Below are positions 1 to 7,613 of a DNA stretch of 19,052 nt, piece after piece. Made by a program: the position numbers and the translations under genes. The notes under the pieces are model-generated. The model was given only the letters and a program-made list of their open reading frames with translations, had not been told where the DNA came from and searched no databases. Positions within the stretch are counted from its first letter, which is position 1. The number at the start of each line of letters is the position of its first letter. The stretch is from JBFKAV01 sp041621405 (GTDB lineage Bacteria > Pseudomonadota > Alphaproteobacteria > Rhodobacterales > Rhodobacteraceae). The stretch is from positions 1 to 19,052 of the forward strand of contig JBFKAV010000061.1 of assembly GCA_041621405.1 (NCBI GenBank), in the 5' to 3' direction.

Positions 1-1
1 G

Positions 2-1609
<1,608 letters not shown>

Positions 1610-1629
1610 GCGGAGCCTGACGGATTGGG

Positions 1630-1663
1630 AAAGGCGCGCCGTCCCGGCGCGCCTTTCTTCTTT
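1630..1663 (+). terminator. Intrinsic terminator of lon
   Basis: A perfect 11-bp stem, AAAGGCGCGCC (1630-1640) with GGCGCGCCTTT (1646-1656), closes a 5-base loop and is followed by the T-rich run CTTCTTT. It starts 20 bases after the lon stop codon. The A-rich 5' flank gives a short T stretch on the other strand, so it may also stop transcription of the convergent gene ending at 1676. Confidence 0.9.
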
Positions 1664-1675
1664 GCCGGCTTGAGC

Positions 1676-2104
1676 CTAGTGGACGATCTTCAGCTCGAGG
1701 CCGAGCTTGCCGTAGTCCACCGCGAGATAGCCGCCGGGCAGCGTGACCACCGCCTCGGGCGTGTGGGCGAGCACGTCCTGTGCCATCACGCCCTCGTAGA
1801 CGGTGCCGAGGCCGACATAGCGGAAGTGATAGAGCGGCAGTCCGTTTGACGCGGTGCCGACGCGGGCGATGTCGGTCTTCAGCCGCACGTCGCTCGGTGC
1901 GGGCGGCGCGTCGCTGCCGTTCGACATCGCGAGGCCGAACATGATCAGGGCGAAGATCGGCACGAGGATGCCCGCGTTCGATCCTGCCGTCGTGTCTTCC
2001 TCGATGACTGCCGGCTCCATCATCGGCTCGGCCAATCCGCCGGCGAGCGCCGGATGGACGATGAGGGCGGCCGAGACGAGCGCCGCCGCGATCCTGGTCT
2101 TCAT
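1676..2104 (-). CDS. Small membrane-anchored protein with peptidase S74 (intramolecular chaperone) domain
   Basis: The product is 142 aa. Residues 1-21 look like a Sec signal peptide ending in ALA. After a short acidic linker, residues 45-61 are hydrophobic and probably span the membrane. Residues 71-142 match the S74 / endosialidase chaperone pattern: SDVRLKTDI, then LPLYHFRYVG, GVMAQDV, PEAV and a final YLAVDYGKLGLEL. In phage tailspikes this domain trimerises the upstream part and cuts itself off through a Ser-Lys dyad five residues apart. Here S71 and K76 have that spacing, so self-cleavage is possible but not shown. No fibre or spike region precedes the domain. The start is supported by GGGAAGGG upstream of the ATG. 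The gene converges with lon and has its own promoter. Its role is unknown. Confidence 0.8.
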   Translation of the reverse strand: MKTRIAAALVSAALIVHPALAGGLAEPMMEPAVIEEDTTAGSNAGILVPIFALIMFGLAMSNGSDAPPAPSDVRLKTDIARVGTASNGLPLYHFRYVGLGTVYEGVMAQDVLAHTPEAVVTLPGGYLAVDYGKLGLELKIVH

Positions 2105-2139
2105 TGCTGTGACCCTTCCCTTCGATTTCCGTAGCCGAA

Positions 2140-2168
2140 GCCTAGGTCGATGCGTGGGCTTTCGTCAA
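2140..2168 (-). promoter_or_regulatory. Promoter of the S74-domain gene
   Basis: Read on the minus strand, a -35 TTGACG (2163-2168) and a -10 CTAGGC (2140-2145) are separated by exactly 17 bases. The -10 lies about 36 bases before the start codon. This is a good housekeeping-sigma promoter of the alphaproteobacterial type. Confidence 0.65.
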
Positions 2169-2175
2169 ACCCCGT

Positions 2176-2190
2176 GGCGCACGGTGCGCC
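2176..2190. promoter_or_regulatory. Perfect 7-1-7 inverted repeat between divergent genes (possible operator)
   Basis: GGCGCAC-G-GTGCGCC is a perfect palindrome, flanked by a wider weaker symmetry (CGTGGGC at 2153-2159 and GCCCACG at 2188-2194). It lies 7 bases upstream of the -35 of the leftward S74 gene and 46 bases upstream of the HU start, a place where one regulator could act on both. It could also be a chance GC-rich hairpin. Confidence 0.35.
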
Positions 2191-2236
2191 CACGCGGTAG
2201 GGTCGGCCAGCACGAACAGCCGGAGAGGCAGGGACC

Positions 2237-2641
2237 ATGAAGCAACCGTCGAGCAGGAAGTCAGCGACGACCGCCGCCAGGGCGGCGAAGACCCCGAAGC
2301 CGGTCAAGACGGCCGAGCCGATCAAGGTCGTCAAGCCGGTCAAGACCGCCGAGGTGGAGAGCACGCCGGTGCTGCGCAAGAAGGAACTGGTGCTGCGGGT
2401 TTCGGAGATTTCCGGCGTCAAGAAGAAGGATGCGCGCGCCGTTGTCGAGGCGGTGCTGGGCGAGATCGGCGCCGCGTTGTCGCGCGGCGATGCGCTGGTG
2501 CTGCCGCCGCTCGGCAGGGCCAAGGTCAATCGCCACAAGGACAAGGGTTCGGCCGAGGTCCTGGTGCTCAGGCTTCGCCGCGGCGGCGGAGCCGAGCCCG
2601 GCCCCGGCGCCGAGGGGGCCCTTGCAGAGGCGGACGACTGA
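2237..2641 (+). CDS. Divergent HU-family DNA-binding protein with basic N-terminal tail
   Basis: The product is 134 aa against about 90 for classical HU. Residues 1-45 are a Lys/Pro/Ala-rich tail containing the block KPVKTAE twice, of the kind that binds DNA non-specifically in histone-like proteins. Residues 46-115 resemble the HU fold: a helical pair (KKELVLRVSEISGVKKKDARAVVEAVLGEI) and a GDALVLPPLG beta turn followed by basic strands. The usual long beta arm with its intercalating proline (RNPQTGE type) and the conserved C-terminal helix are not recognisable, and the end is Gly/Glu/Ala-rich. The position after lon fits hupB. The ATG follows a purine-rich GGAGAGGCAGGG. It probably binds the nucleoid. 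The tRNA-Val starts 20 bases after its stop codon, so the two may share a transcript. Confidence 0.8.
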   Translation: MKQPSSRKSATTAARAAKTPKPVKTAEPIKVVKPVKTAEVESTPVLRKKELVLRVSEISGVKKKDARAVVEAVLGEIGAALSRGDALVLPPLGRAKVNRHKDKGSAEVLVLRLRRGGGAEPGPGAEGALAEADD

Positions 2642-2661
2642 AGCTAAGGAACGCGCCCAGC

Positions 2662-2736
2662 GGGTGATTAGCTCAGTGGTAGAGCGCTTCGTTCACATCG
2701 AAGATGTCGGGAGTTCGAATCTCTCATCACCCACCA
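2662..2736 (+). tRNA. tRNA-Val (anticodon CAC)
   Basis: A full cloverleaf is visible. The acceptor stem is GGGTGAT/ATCACCC, with discriminator A and an encoded CCA. The D arm is GCTCAGTGGTAGAGC, the anticodon stem is CTTCG/CGAAG around loop TTCACAT (anticodon CAC, reading GUG), and the T arm is GGGAGTTCGAATCTCTC. No separate promoter is obvious in the 20 bases between the HU stop and the tRNA. Confidence 0.97.
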
Positions 2737-2743
2737 TCGCCCC

Positions 2744-2765
2744 AGGCCCCGGTCGTCCGGGGCCT
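2744..2765 (+). terminator. Hairpin terminator after tRNA-Val(CAC)
   Basis: A 9-bp stem AGGCCCCGG/CCGGGGCCT with a TCGT loop begins 8 bases after the tRNA CCA end, followed by a weak T-containing tract (TCGCATTTCTT). It is the likely 3' end of the HU-tRNA transcript. The remaining gene-free stretch up to 3045 holds only an imperfect hairpin near 2970-2998 and the next tRNA promoter. Confidence 0.65.
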
Positions 2766-3004
2766 TCGCATTTCTTCCGACGGTCCTCACCGCGCGCGGC
2801 GATCCGCGACTAGCCTCCCGCGGACCCGCTCCCGCTACGCCGGCCGAGGCGCGCGGGGTCGCCCGATCTGACCCGGCGACACTCGGCGCGGGCGGATTCG
2901 ATCGTTCGCGATTTGAGAACACTCTATTGACCTAGGGGCACCCTCACGCAGGACGTCGCTCACTACGCGGGCGCCTGCGCGGATTTCCGCTTGCAGGAAA
3001 GGGG

Positions 3005-3033
3005 TTGCGAACATGTCCCTTTTGCGCCTTAAG
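3005..3033 (+). promoter_or_regulatory. Candidate promoter of tRNA-Val(UAC)
   Basis: TTGCGA (3005-3010) and CTTAAG (3028-3033) are 17 bases apart. The start point would fall a few bases before the tRNA 5' end at 3046. Both boxes deviate from consensus, but the spacing and position fit a short-leader tRNA promoter. Confidence 0.5.
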
Positions 3034-3045
3034 CGGGGCGCGGTC

Positions 3046-3121
3046 GGGTGATTAGCTCAGTTGGTAGAGCGCCTCGTTTACACCGAGGATGTCGGGAGTT
3101 CGAGTCTCTCATCACCCACCA
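3046..3121 (+). tRNA. tRNA-Val (anticodon UAC)
   Basis: The acceptor stem is GGGTGAT/ATCACCC with discriminator A and an encoded CCA. The D loop has TTGG. The anticodon stem is CCTCG/CGAGG around TTTACAC, giving anticodon UAC, and the T arm is GGGAGTTCGAGTCTCTC. It shares most of its sequence with the CAC isoacceptor 310 bases upstream, so the pair probably arose by duplication followed by anticodon change. Confidence 0.97.
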
Positions 3122-3144
3122 TTTGCCGCGGGCTGTGCTTTACA

Positions 3145-3172
3145 TTGGCACGGCAACATGTACTTTTAGACA
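3145..3172 (+). promoter_or_regulatory. Candidate promoter of the small orphan gene
   Basis: TTGGCA (3145-3150), 16 bases, then TAGACA (3167-3172) lie in the least GC-rich patch between tRNA-Val(UAC) and the ATG at 3241. The leader would be about 60 bases and contains the 10-mer CGGTGAAGGA twice (3203 and 3225). The second copy supplies the ribosome binding site. Confidence 0.4.
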
Positions 3173-3240
3173 GGTGGGGGCCGGGGGGCGGCCCGTCCGC
3201 AGCGGTGAAGGACGGCGCCCCGAACGGTGAAGGATTGCGG

Positions 3241-3528
3241 ATGGCACATTTGCCGAAATCACGCTTGAGCCCGGAACGCAGACCCGGATTCGTCGCTATT
3301 CCGGGCGGCGCCGGGGCGACGGTCGCGCCGCGCCCACCCGCTCATCTTGGCCTGCGCCGGGCCGCCGAGATCGTCGAGGGCGCCGCCTACGACCTTGCGG
3401 GCACGGCTTCGCCCGTCTTCATCTCGCGGCTGATCGAGATCGCCGCCGAGCTCGACCGCCACGCGCGCACCAGGCTGGAGAGCGCCGACTTCGGCGACGC
3501 CGGAGTGGCCTACCTGGTGCGGGACTGA
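3241..3528 (+). CDS. Small hypothetical protein (95 aa)
   Basis: I do not recognise this family. The N-terminal 35 residues are basic and rich in Pro/Gly/Ala and look disordered. Residues 38-95 look like two amphipathic helices (LRRAAEIVEGAAYDL and SRLIEIAAELDRHAR) ending in DAGVAYLVRD. There is no signal peptide, membrane segment or metal motif. The ATG at 3241 is preceded by GAAGGA at a suitable distance. The frame is open further upstream into the tRNA, but that part only translates tRNA sequence and is not credible. The gene stands alone between tRNA-Val(UAC) and a convergent GSCFA gene. A cytoplasmic helical protein is the most that can be said. Confidence 0.5.
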   Translation: MAHLPKSRLSPERRPGFVAIPGGAGATVAPRPPAHLGLRRAAEIVEGAAYDLAGTASPVFISRLIEIAAELDRHARTRLESADFGDAGVAYLVRD

Positions 3529-3734
3529 CCATCCCGCGCCCGGCCGAGCCTGCCCCGCTGCCAGCCCTCCGGCCGGCGCGCGGCGCTCGGGCTGGCGCCG
3601 GTCTTCCGTCATCGTGAGCGCAGGCAGTCTCGAGGCCGACCCCTAGCCCCGGGCCGACTGGCCGCCCGGCGGACCTGACGCGCGCTGCGCTCGCCCGCCG
3701 GTGCCCGCGGCGCGGCCGCCTCCTCTCGGCCTCG

Positions 3735-5009
3735 TCAGGCCGTTCCGCCCCGCCATTCGGCCAGCACCTTGTGTCCGAGCGCCCGCAGCGCCTCGTCGAC
3801 CTTGGGATCCTGGGTGAGATGCTTTTCGGCCAGATAGCCCCGCAGCCGCCGCGGCCGGCGCGCCCGGAGGATCTGCGCCATCCGCGGCGGCAGGATCCCC
3901 GCCGCGGCGCAGGCCAGCGCCCAGGCCGAGGAGAGCGGAGGGCGTGGCAGGTCGGTCCCGGTGCACCAGGTATCCTCGAACAGCATCATGATGTAGTTCA
4001 ACACCTCGTCGTTCGGATGCCGCCGGTCGGGCCTGTAGGACGAGCGGAACACGTCGGTGAGGAGCTCGTAGGAGGGCCAGTAGTAGAGGTGGCCCTCGTG
4101 GCCGACCTCGCGCAGCACCTCGTCGATCGCGACGCGCAGCACCGCCTTGGAGACCGAGTTCGAGGTGATGCAGGAACTGTCGCGGAAGGTGGCGATGAGC
4201 GGGATCGGCGAAAGCGTGAACAGAATCTTCGCCTCTGGCCGGTGCTTGCGGATCAGCCGGTAGATGGCGCGCAAGTTGTCCCGGTTCTCCTCGACCGTCG
4301 AGACGCGAAAGCGGTGGCGCTCGGGATCGTAGGCGTCCTTCGGGATGGTGCGCCAGAATACCTCGCCGGTGGGCTCGTCGTACCAGACCTCGGAGAGCCC
4401 GAAGGTCAGGATGAAGAACTCGGTCTCGTCGAAGATGCGCTTGGTCCTGGCCTGCACCTCGGGGTCGTAGCCATAGTCCTCGGCGTCGTAGCCGTGCCAG
4501 AGCGGCTGGTCGAAGCTTCGGTTCTCCCAGGCCCATTCGAACTGCTGGCGGATCACGAAGGAATTCACCATGCCTTCGCCGCAGGTCACCACATAGGCCG
4601 ACTTCGCGTCGGCGCCGTCGTCGGCCACGTTGTAGTGACGCGAGGAGAGCCATTCCGAGATGTTGGCGGCGAAACAGCTGCCGAAGGCGGTGACCTGCGT
4701 CTCCGGCCGGATCACCGGCGCCTCGGGGGCCCAGCCCTGCAGCACGTAGCGCTTGCTGGCCTCGACGTCGAGGAGCTGCGCGAGCGTCGGGTTGAAGTTG
4801 GTGTAATCGCCGCGGAACCAGGTGCGGAACTCGCGCGAATTTCGCGTGGTGGACTGGAACACGAGCTGCCCGGTGCCGAGCCTGCTGCGCTTGATCGTGC
4901 CCAGGGAATTCGCCTTCGCAGCGGTTCCGGCGGCCTCTTCCGTTCCGGACCTCTCGCCCTTCTCCTTCGCCCGAGAAGCGGCCTCCTCCGCGGGCGTGCT
5001 GCCTGCCAT
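3735..5009 (-). CDS. GSCFA-domain protein (SGNH-like hydrolase family)
   Basis: The 424-aa product carries the defining GSCFA motif (residues 110-114, with S111 the expected nucleophile), then AANISEWL, EFFILTFGLSEVWYDE, ILFTLSPIPL and a late DRRHPNDE block (D328, H331) that fits the Asp-x-x-His end of an SGNH/GDSL-type triad. Family members are thought to be esterases or O-acyl-modifying enzymes acting on glycans, but substrates are poorly known. The first 45 residues are charged and low-complexity. No signal peptide is visible, so it is probably cytoplasmic. The start at 5009 follows AGGAG seven bases upstream; a TTG 48 bases earlier lacks that support. The gene is single, with its own promoter at 5097-5125, divergent from the tRNA-Asp genes. 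The 206 bases between its stop and the orphan gene show nothing. Confidence 0.82.
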   Translation of the reverse strand: MAGSTPAEEAASRAKEKGERSGTEEAAGTAAKANSLGTIKRSRLGTGQLVFQSTTRNSREFRTWFRGDYTNFNPTLAQLLDVEASKRYVLQGWAPEAPVIRPETQVTAFGSCFAANISEWLSSRHYNVADDGADAKSAYVVTCGEGMVNSFVIRQQFEWAWENRSFDQPLWHGYDAEDYGYDPEVQARTKRIFDETEFFILTFGLSEVWYDEPTGEVFWRTIPKDAYDPERHRFRVSTVEENRDNLRAIYRLIRKHRPEAKILFTLSPIPLIATFRDSSCITSNSVSKAVLRVAIDEVLREVGHEGHLYYWPSYELLTDVFRSSYRPDRRHPNDEVLNYIMMLFEDTWCTGTDLPRPPLSSAWALACAAAGILPPRMAQILRARRPRRLRGYLAEKHLTQDPKVDEALRALGHKVLAEWRGGTA

Positions 5010-5096
5010 GTCTCGCTCCTGCTCCGTTCGTATTCTCGCGCCGGGCCAGCGTCGCAATCCGGCGCGCGGCCGGCCAGCCGTCGCTCGCAGGCGGGA

Positions 5097-5125
5097 CTAT
5101 AGGGGCCAAGGGTCGGGGGAGGCAA
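5097..5125 (-). promoter_or_regulatory. Promoter of the GSCFA gene
   Basis: On the minus strand, TTGCCT (5120-5125), 17 bases, then CTATAG (5097-5102). The -10 is about 90 bases ahead of the ATG at 5009. The sequence lies in the gene-free stretch shared with the rightward tRNA-Asp promoter. Confidence 0.6.
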
Positions 5126-5177
5126 CAGCGGCGCCGGGCGCGGCTCGCGGCCACCCTGGCAATCGGCGCGCGGGCGC

Positions 5178-5206
5178 TTGACGGGGGCGGAGCGGGTGCT
5201 TATTAC
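5178..5206 (+). promoter_or_regulatory. Promoter of the tRNA-Asp pair
   Basis: TTGACG (5178-5183), exactly 17 bases, then TATTAC (5201-5206). The start point would be near 5213, about 33 bases before the first mature tRNA-Asp. This is among the best housekeeping promoters in the window and probably drives both tRNA copies. Confidence 0.75.
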
Positions 5207-5245
5207 CCGCTGGCGTTCGGGCGGCTTTGCCCGGGCGGCAGACGC

Positions 5246-5322
5246 GCGGTTGTAGCTCAGTCGGTTAGAGTACCGGCCTGTCACGCCGGGGGTCGCGGGT
5301 TCGAGCCCCGTCAACCGCGCCA
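5246..5322 (+). tRNA. tRNA-Asp (anticodon GUC), copy 1
   Basis: The acceptor stem is GCGGTTG/CAACCGC with discriminator G and an encoded CCA. The D arm is GCTC...GAGT. The anticodon stem is CCGGC/GCCGG around CTGTCAC, giving GUC for Asp, and the T arm is GCGGGTTCGAGCCCCGT. It starts 33 bases after the predicted transcription start. Confidence 0.97.
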
Positions 5323-5355
5323 CTGCCCCCACCGGCCGCCGGACGTCTCCTATGC

Positions 5356-5432
5356 GCGGTTGTAGCTCAGTCGGTTAGAGTACCGGCCTGTCACGCCGGG
5401 GGTCGCGGGTTCGAGCCCCGTCAACCGCGCCA
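5356..5432 (+). tRNA. tRNA-Asp (anticodon GUC), copy 2
   Basis: Identical in every base to copy 1, including the two bases before the 5' end, and placed 110 bases downstream. Only 33 bases separate the genes and no promoter fits there, so both are likely processed from one transcript. Confidence 0.97.
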
Positions 5433-5481
5433 TTCCTCCATTGCCGACCCTCCCGAGGACGCATCCCGCCGGGGCACTTGC

Positions 5482-5503
5482 ATCCCGCGACCGGTCGCGG
5501 GAT
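5482..5503. terminator. Perfect 22-bp palindrome between convergent transcripts
   Basis: ATCCCGCGACC is followed directly by its reverse complement GGTCGCGGGAT. As RNA it can fold from either strand into a stem with a small forced loop, and it lies 50 bases after tRNA-Asp copy 2 and 32 bases past the stop of the leftward peptidase gene. It may serve as a shared terminator although no T run follows. A protein-binding site is the alternative. Confidence 0.5.
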
Positions 5504-5513
5504 CGTCCGCCGG

Positions 5514-5533
5514 GCGCGCGGCTTCCCGCGCGC
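5514..5533 (-). terminator. Hairpin directly after the M20 peptidase stop codon
   Basis: A perfect 8-bp stem GCGCGCGG/CCGCGCGC with a four-base loop (CTTC on plus, GAAG on minus) starts one base after the stop codon at 5535-5537, read leftward. There is no T run. It probably stabilises the mRNA end or assists termination. Confidence 0.5.
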
Positions 5534-5534
5534 G

Positions 5535-6908
5535 TCAGCCCGCCAGCGCCGCAAAGATCCGGGCCCAGCTGCGGATGCCCTTGTGGAAGCTTCTGAGGTC
5601 GTATTTCTCGTTCGGCGAGTGAATGAGGTCGTCGTCCTTGCCGAAGCCGATCAGCAGCGAGTCCATGCAGAGGATCGTCTGGAAGTAGCCGGCGATCGGG
5701 ATCGAGCCGCCGCAGCCGACGAAGGCGGCCTCGTTCGGCCATTCCTCGCTGAGCGCCCGGCGGGCCTTCTCGAAGGCCGGGTCGGTGGTCGGCATCACGC
5801 TGGCCGGCCCGGCGCCGTGGTCCTTGAACGCGACCGAGCAGTCGGCCGGCAACATGTCGCGGACCATTGCGCGGAAGCTCTCGCGGATCTTCAGCGGATC
5901 CTGGGTGCCGACCAGGCGGAAGCTGATCTTGGCCGAGGCTTGCGCGGGCAGCACGGTCTTGAAGCCCTCGCCGGCATAGCCGCCGGAGATGCCGTTCACC
6001 TCGCAGGTCGGCCGCGACCAGATCATCTCGATCACGCTGCGGCCCGTCTCGCCGGCCGGGACCGAGAGGCCGACGTCGGCCAGGAACGCTTTCGCGTCGT
6101 AGCCCAGACCCTCCCACTGCGCGCGGAGCTCCGGGCTCAGCTCGGGCACGCCGTCGTAGAAGCCGGGCACCGTCACCCGCCCGGTCTCGTCGTGCAGCGC
6201 GGCGATGACCCGCGCCAGCACCCGGATCGGATTGATCGCCGGGCCGCCATACATCCCGGAATGCAGGTCCTTGTCCGGACCTGTGATGGTGAGCTCCTCG
6301 CCGAGGAGGCCGCGCAGCATGGTGGTGATCGCCGGCGTGTCGTGGTCGAAGAGCCCGGTGTCGCAGATCAGCGCGAGGTCGGCCTTCAGCGTCCCGGCAT
6401 GGGCCTTCAGGAACGGCACCAGCGAAGGCGAGCCGGACTCCTCCTCGCCTTCGAGAAACAGGGTGACGCGGAACGGCAGGCGCCCGTGCACCGCCGTCCA
6501 GGCGCGGAACGCCTCGACGAAGGTCATCAGCTGGCCCTTGTCGTCCGAGGCGCCGCGGCCGCGGATCACGGTGCCCTTCGGGGTTTCCTCCAAGGCGGGG
6601 TCGAAGGGGTCGCGCGTCCATAACGACACGGGGTCGACCGGCTGCACGTCGTAATGGCCGTAGAAGAGCAGGTGGCGCTCGCCCTCGCCGCCATGGGCCA
6701 CCACCATCGGCTGGCCGGGCGTGGCGTGGGCGGCGGCGTCGAGGCCGAGCGCGCGGAGGTCGCTGACCAGCCAGTCGGCGGCGCGGGCGCAATCGGCCTT
6801 GTGGGCGGGATCGGTCGAGATCGAGGGGATGCGCAAGAGCTCCATCAGCCGCTCGGTGGCGGCGGGCAGGTCGGCGTCGATCCGGGCGAGGACTTGCTCG
6901 AGGCTCAT
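5535..6908 (-). CDS. M20-family metallopeptidase (dipeptidase)
   Basis: The 457-aa product is a cytoplasmic di-zinc exopeptidase of the M20 / carnosine-dipeptidase-like group that cleaves dipeptides or short peptides. The metal and catalytic set is complete: H85 and D87 in FYGHYDVQP, D122 in GASDDKGQ, E156 and E157 in EGEEESGS, D183 in ICDTG, and H430 in HSPNEK near the C terminus. The dimerisation lid is residues about 195-310 (DLHSGMYGGPAINP at its start). Length is normal for the family. The start ATG at 6908 opens with MSLEQVLARIDADLP, the usual beginning of this group, but no clear Shine-Dalgarno is seen. An in-frame ATG at 6974 would add 22 residues. The gene is single and diverges from the exported protein at 7020. 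Confidence 0.93.
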   Translation of the reverse strand: MSLEQVLARIDADLPAATERLMELLRIPSISTDPAHKADCARAADWLVSDLRALGLDAAAHATPGQPMVVAHGGEGERHLLFYGHYDVQPVDPVSLWTRDPFDPALEETPKGTVIRGRGASDDKGQLMTFVEAFRAWTAVHGRLPFRVTLFLEGEEESGSPSLVPFLKAHAGTLKADLALICDTGLFDHDTPAITTMLRGLLGEELTITGPDKDLHSGMYGGPAINPIRVLARVIAALHDETGRVTVPGFYDGVPELSPELRAQWEGLGYDAKAFLADVGLSVPAGETGRSVIEMIWSRPTCEVNGISGGYAGEGFKTVLPAQASAKISFRLVGTQDPLKIRESFRAMVRDMLPADCSVAFKDHGAGPASVMPTTDPAFEKARRALSEEWPNEAAFVGCGGSIPIAGYFQTILCMDSLLIGFGKDDDLIHSPNEKYDLRSFHKGIRSWARIFAALAG

Positions 6909-7019
6909 GGGCTGCACCGTTGCTGGCGCGGCGAGCCTAGGCCGGGCCGATCGGGACTGTCCAGAGCCGGCCATGGCGGCTAGGCTTGCCGCCGAGTGAG
7001 GAGGAGGGGGGAACCGCAG

Positions 7020-7613
7020 ATGATCGGACGGGCACTGGCCCTGGCGGCGCTCGTGGCGGCGCCGGCGATCGCGCAGGAGGTGTTCGACGCGCCAGCCGCC
7101 GGGCGGCTTCTCTACAGCGAGCGGCGCGCCGAGCTGGTGGCGCATCCGCAGCCCGCGGTCGATCCACGGCTGATGGCGCTGCTCGAGGACCGGCGCCAGG
7201 TTGCCGGCTTCCTCGACAGCGTGCCCTATTATGGGGCGATCGCGGTGTCGCCCGACCAGGGTCTCGTCGCCGAGGCAATCGTGGCCGTCGGCAACTACCA
7301 CTCCTTCGGCTCGGCCGCCGCCGCGGCGCTCGGCCGCTGCGACGCGCAGCGCCCCGAGGGGACCGGGAATTGCGTGATCGTCGCCGAGATCCGCCCGCGC
7401 GGCTGGCAGGCCCGGGCGCTGCAGCTCAGTGCCGGGGCCACCGCGACGTTCCGCCGCGACTTCCGACGCGGGCGCGACGAGCGGGCCTTCGCGATCTCTC
7501 CCACCTCGGGCGGCTACGGCATCGGCCGCGGGCCCGGTGCCGCGGCCTCGGCCATCGCCGCGTGCAACGCAGCCGGCGGCGTCGCCGACTGCCGGATCGC
7601 CATCAGCGATTGA
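7020..7613 (+). CDS. Exported protein with two DUF4189-like repeats
   Basis: The 197-aa product begins with a signal peptide (residues 1-19, ending AIA-Q). After a linker come two copies of a similar module. Repeat 1 (about 70-125) reads YYGAIAVSPDQG, an Ala-rich stretch, C107 and C118-VIV. Repeat 2 (about 154-197) reads ERAFAISPTSGGYGIG, an Ala-rich stretch, C182 and DC191-RIAI. This is the DUF4189 pattern, in which the two cysteines of a module probably pair. The location is the periplasm. GGAGG-type sequence precedes the ATG at 7020; an earlier in-frame start at 6996 lies inside that ribosome site. It lies 85 bases before hemA on the same strand, but nothing in it resembles a 5-aminolevulinate synthase. 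Confidence 0.7.
   Translation: MIGRALALAALVAAPAIAQEVFDAPAAGRLLYSERRAELVAHPQPAVDPRLMALLEDRRQVAGFLDSVPYYGAIAVSPDQGLVAEAIVAVGNYHSFGSAAAAALGRCDAQRPEGTGNCVIVAEIRPRGWQARALQLSAGATATFRRDFRRGRDERAFAISPTSGGYGIGRGPGAAASAIAACNAAGGVADCRIAISD

Larger units (their letters stand above)
5244..5432 (+). repeat. Tandem 79-bp direct repeat holding the two tRNA-Asp genes
   Basis: Bases 5244-5322 and 5354-5432 are identical, with unrelated 31-base spacer sequence. The exact identity points to a recent duplication or gene conversion. Confidence 0.95.

Noticed and set aside
2668..2922. Leftward 84-codon frame ending in the tRNA-Val(CAC) complement
   Set aside because: Its C-terminal part is antisense tRNA and the rest is GC-rich noise; no ribosome site or family match is visible.
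3061..3240. N-terminal extension of the orphan gene through tRNA-Val
   Set aside because: Translation begins MVERLVYTEDVGSSSLSSP, which is simply tRNA sequence read as protein, a well-known annotation artefact.
3643..5154. Long leftward open frame (503 codons) overlapping the GSCFA gene
   Set aside because: It is very rich in Arg, Ala, Gly and Pro with no motif, and the GSCFA frame on the same strand has family motifs, a ribosome site and a promoter. This is a high-GC shadow frame.
5244..5432. Regularly repeated unit that could suggest a CRISPR or integron array
   Set aside because: There are only two units, and each is a complete tRNA-Asp gene.
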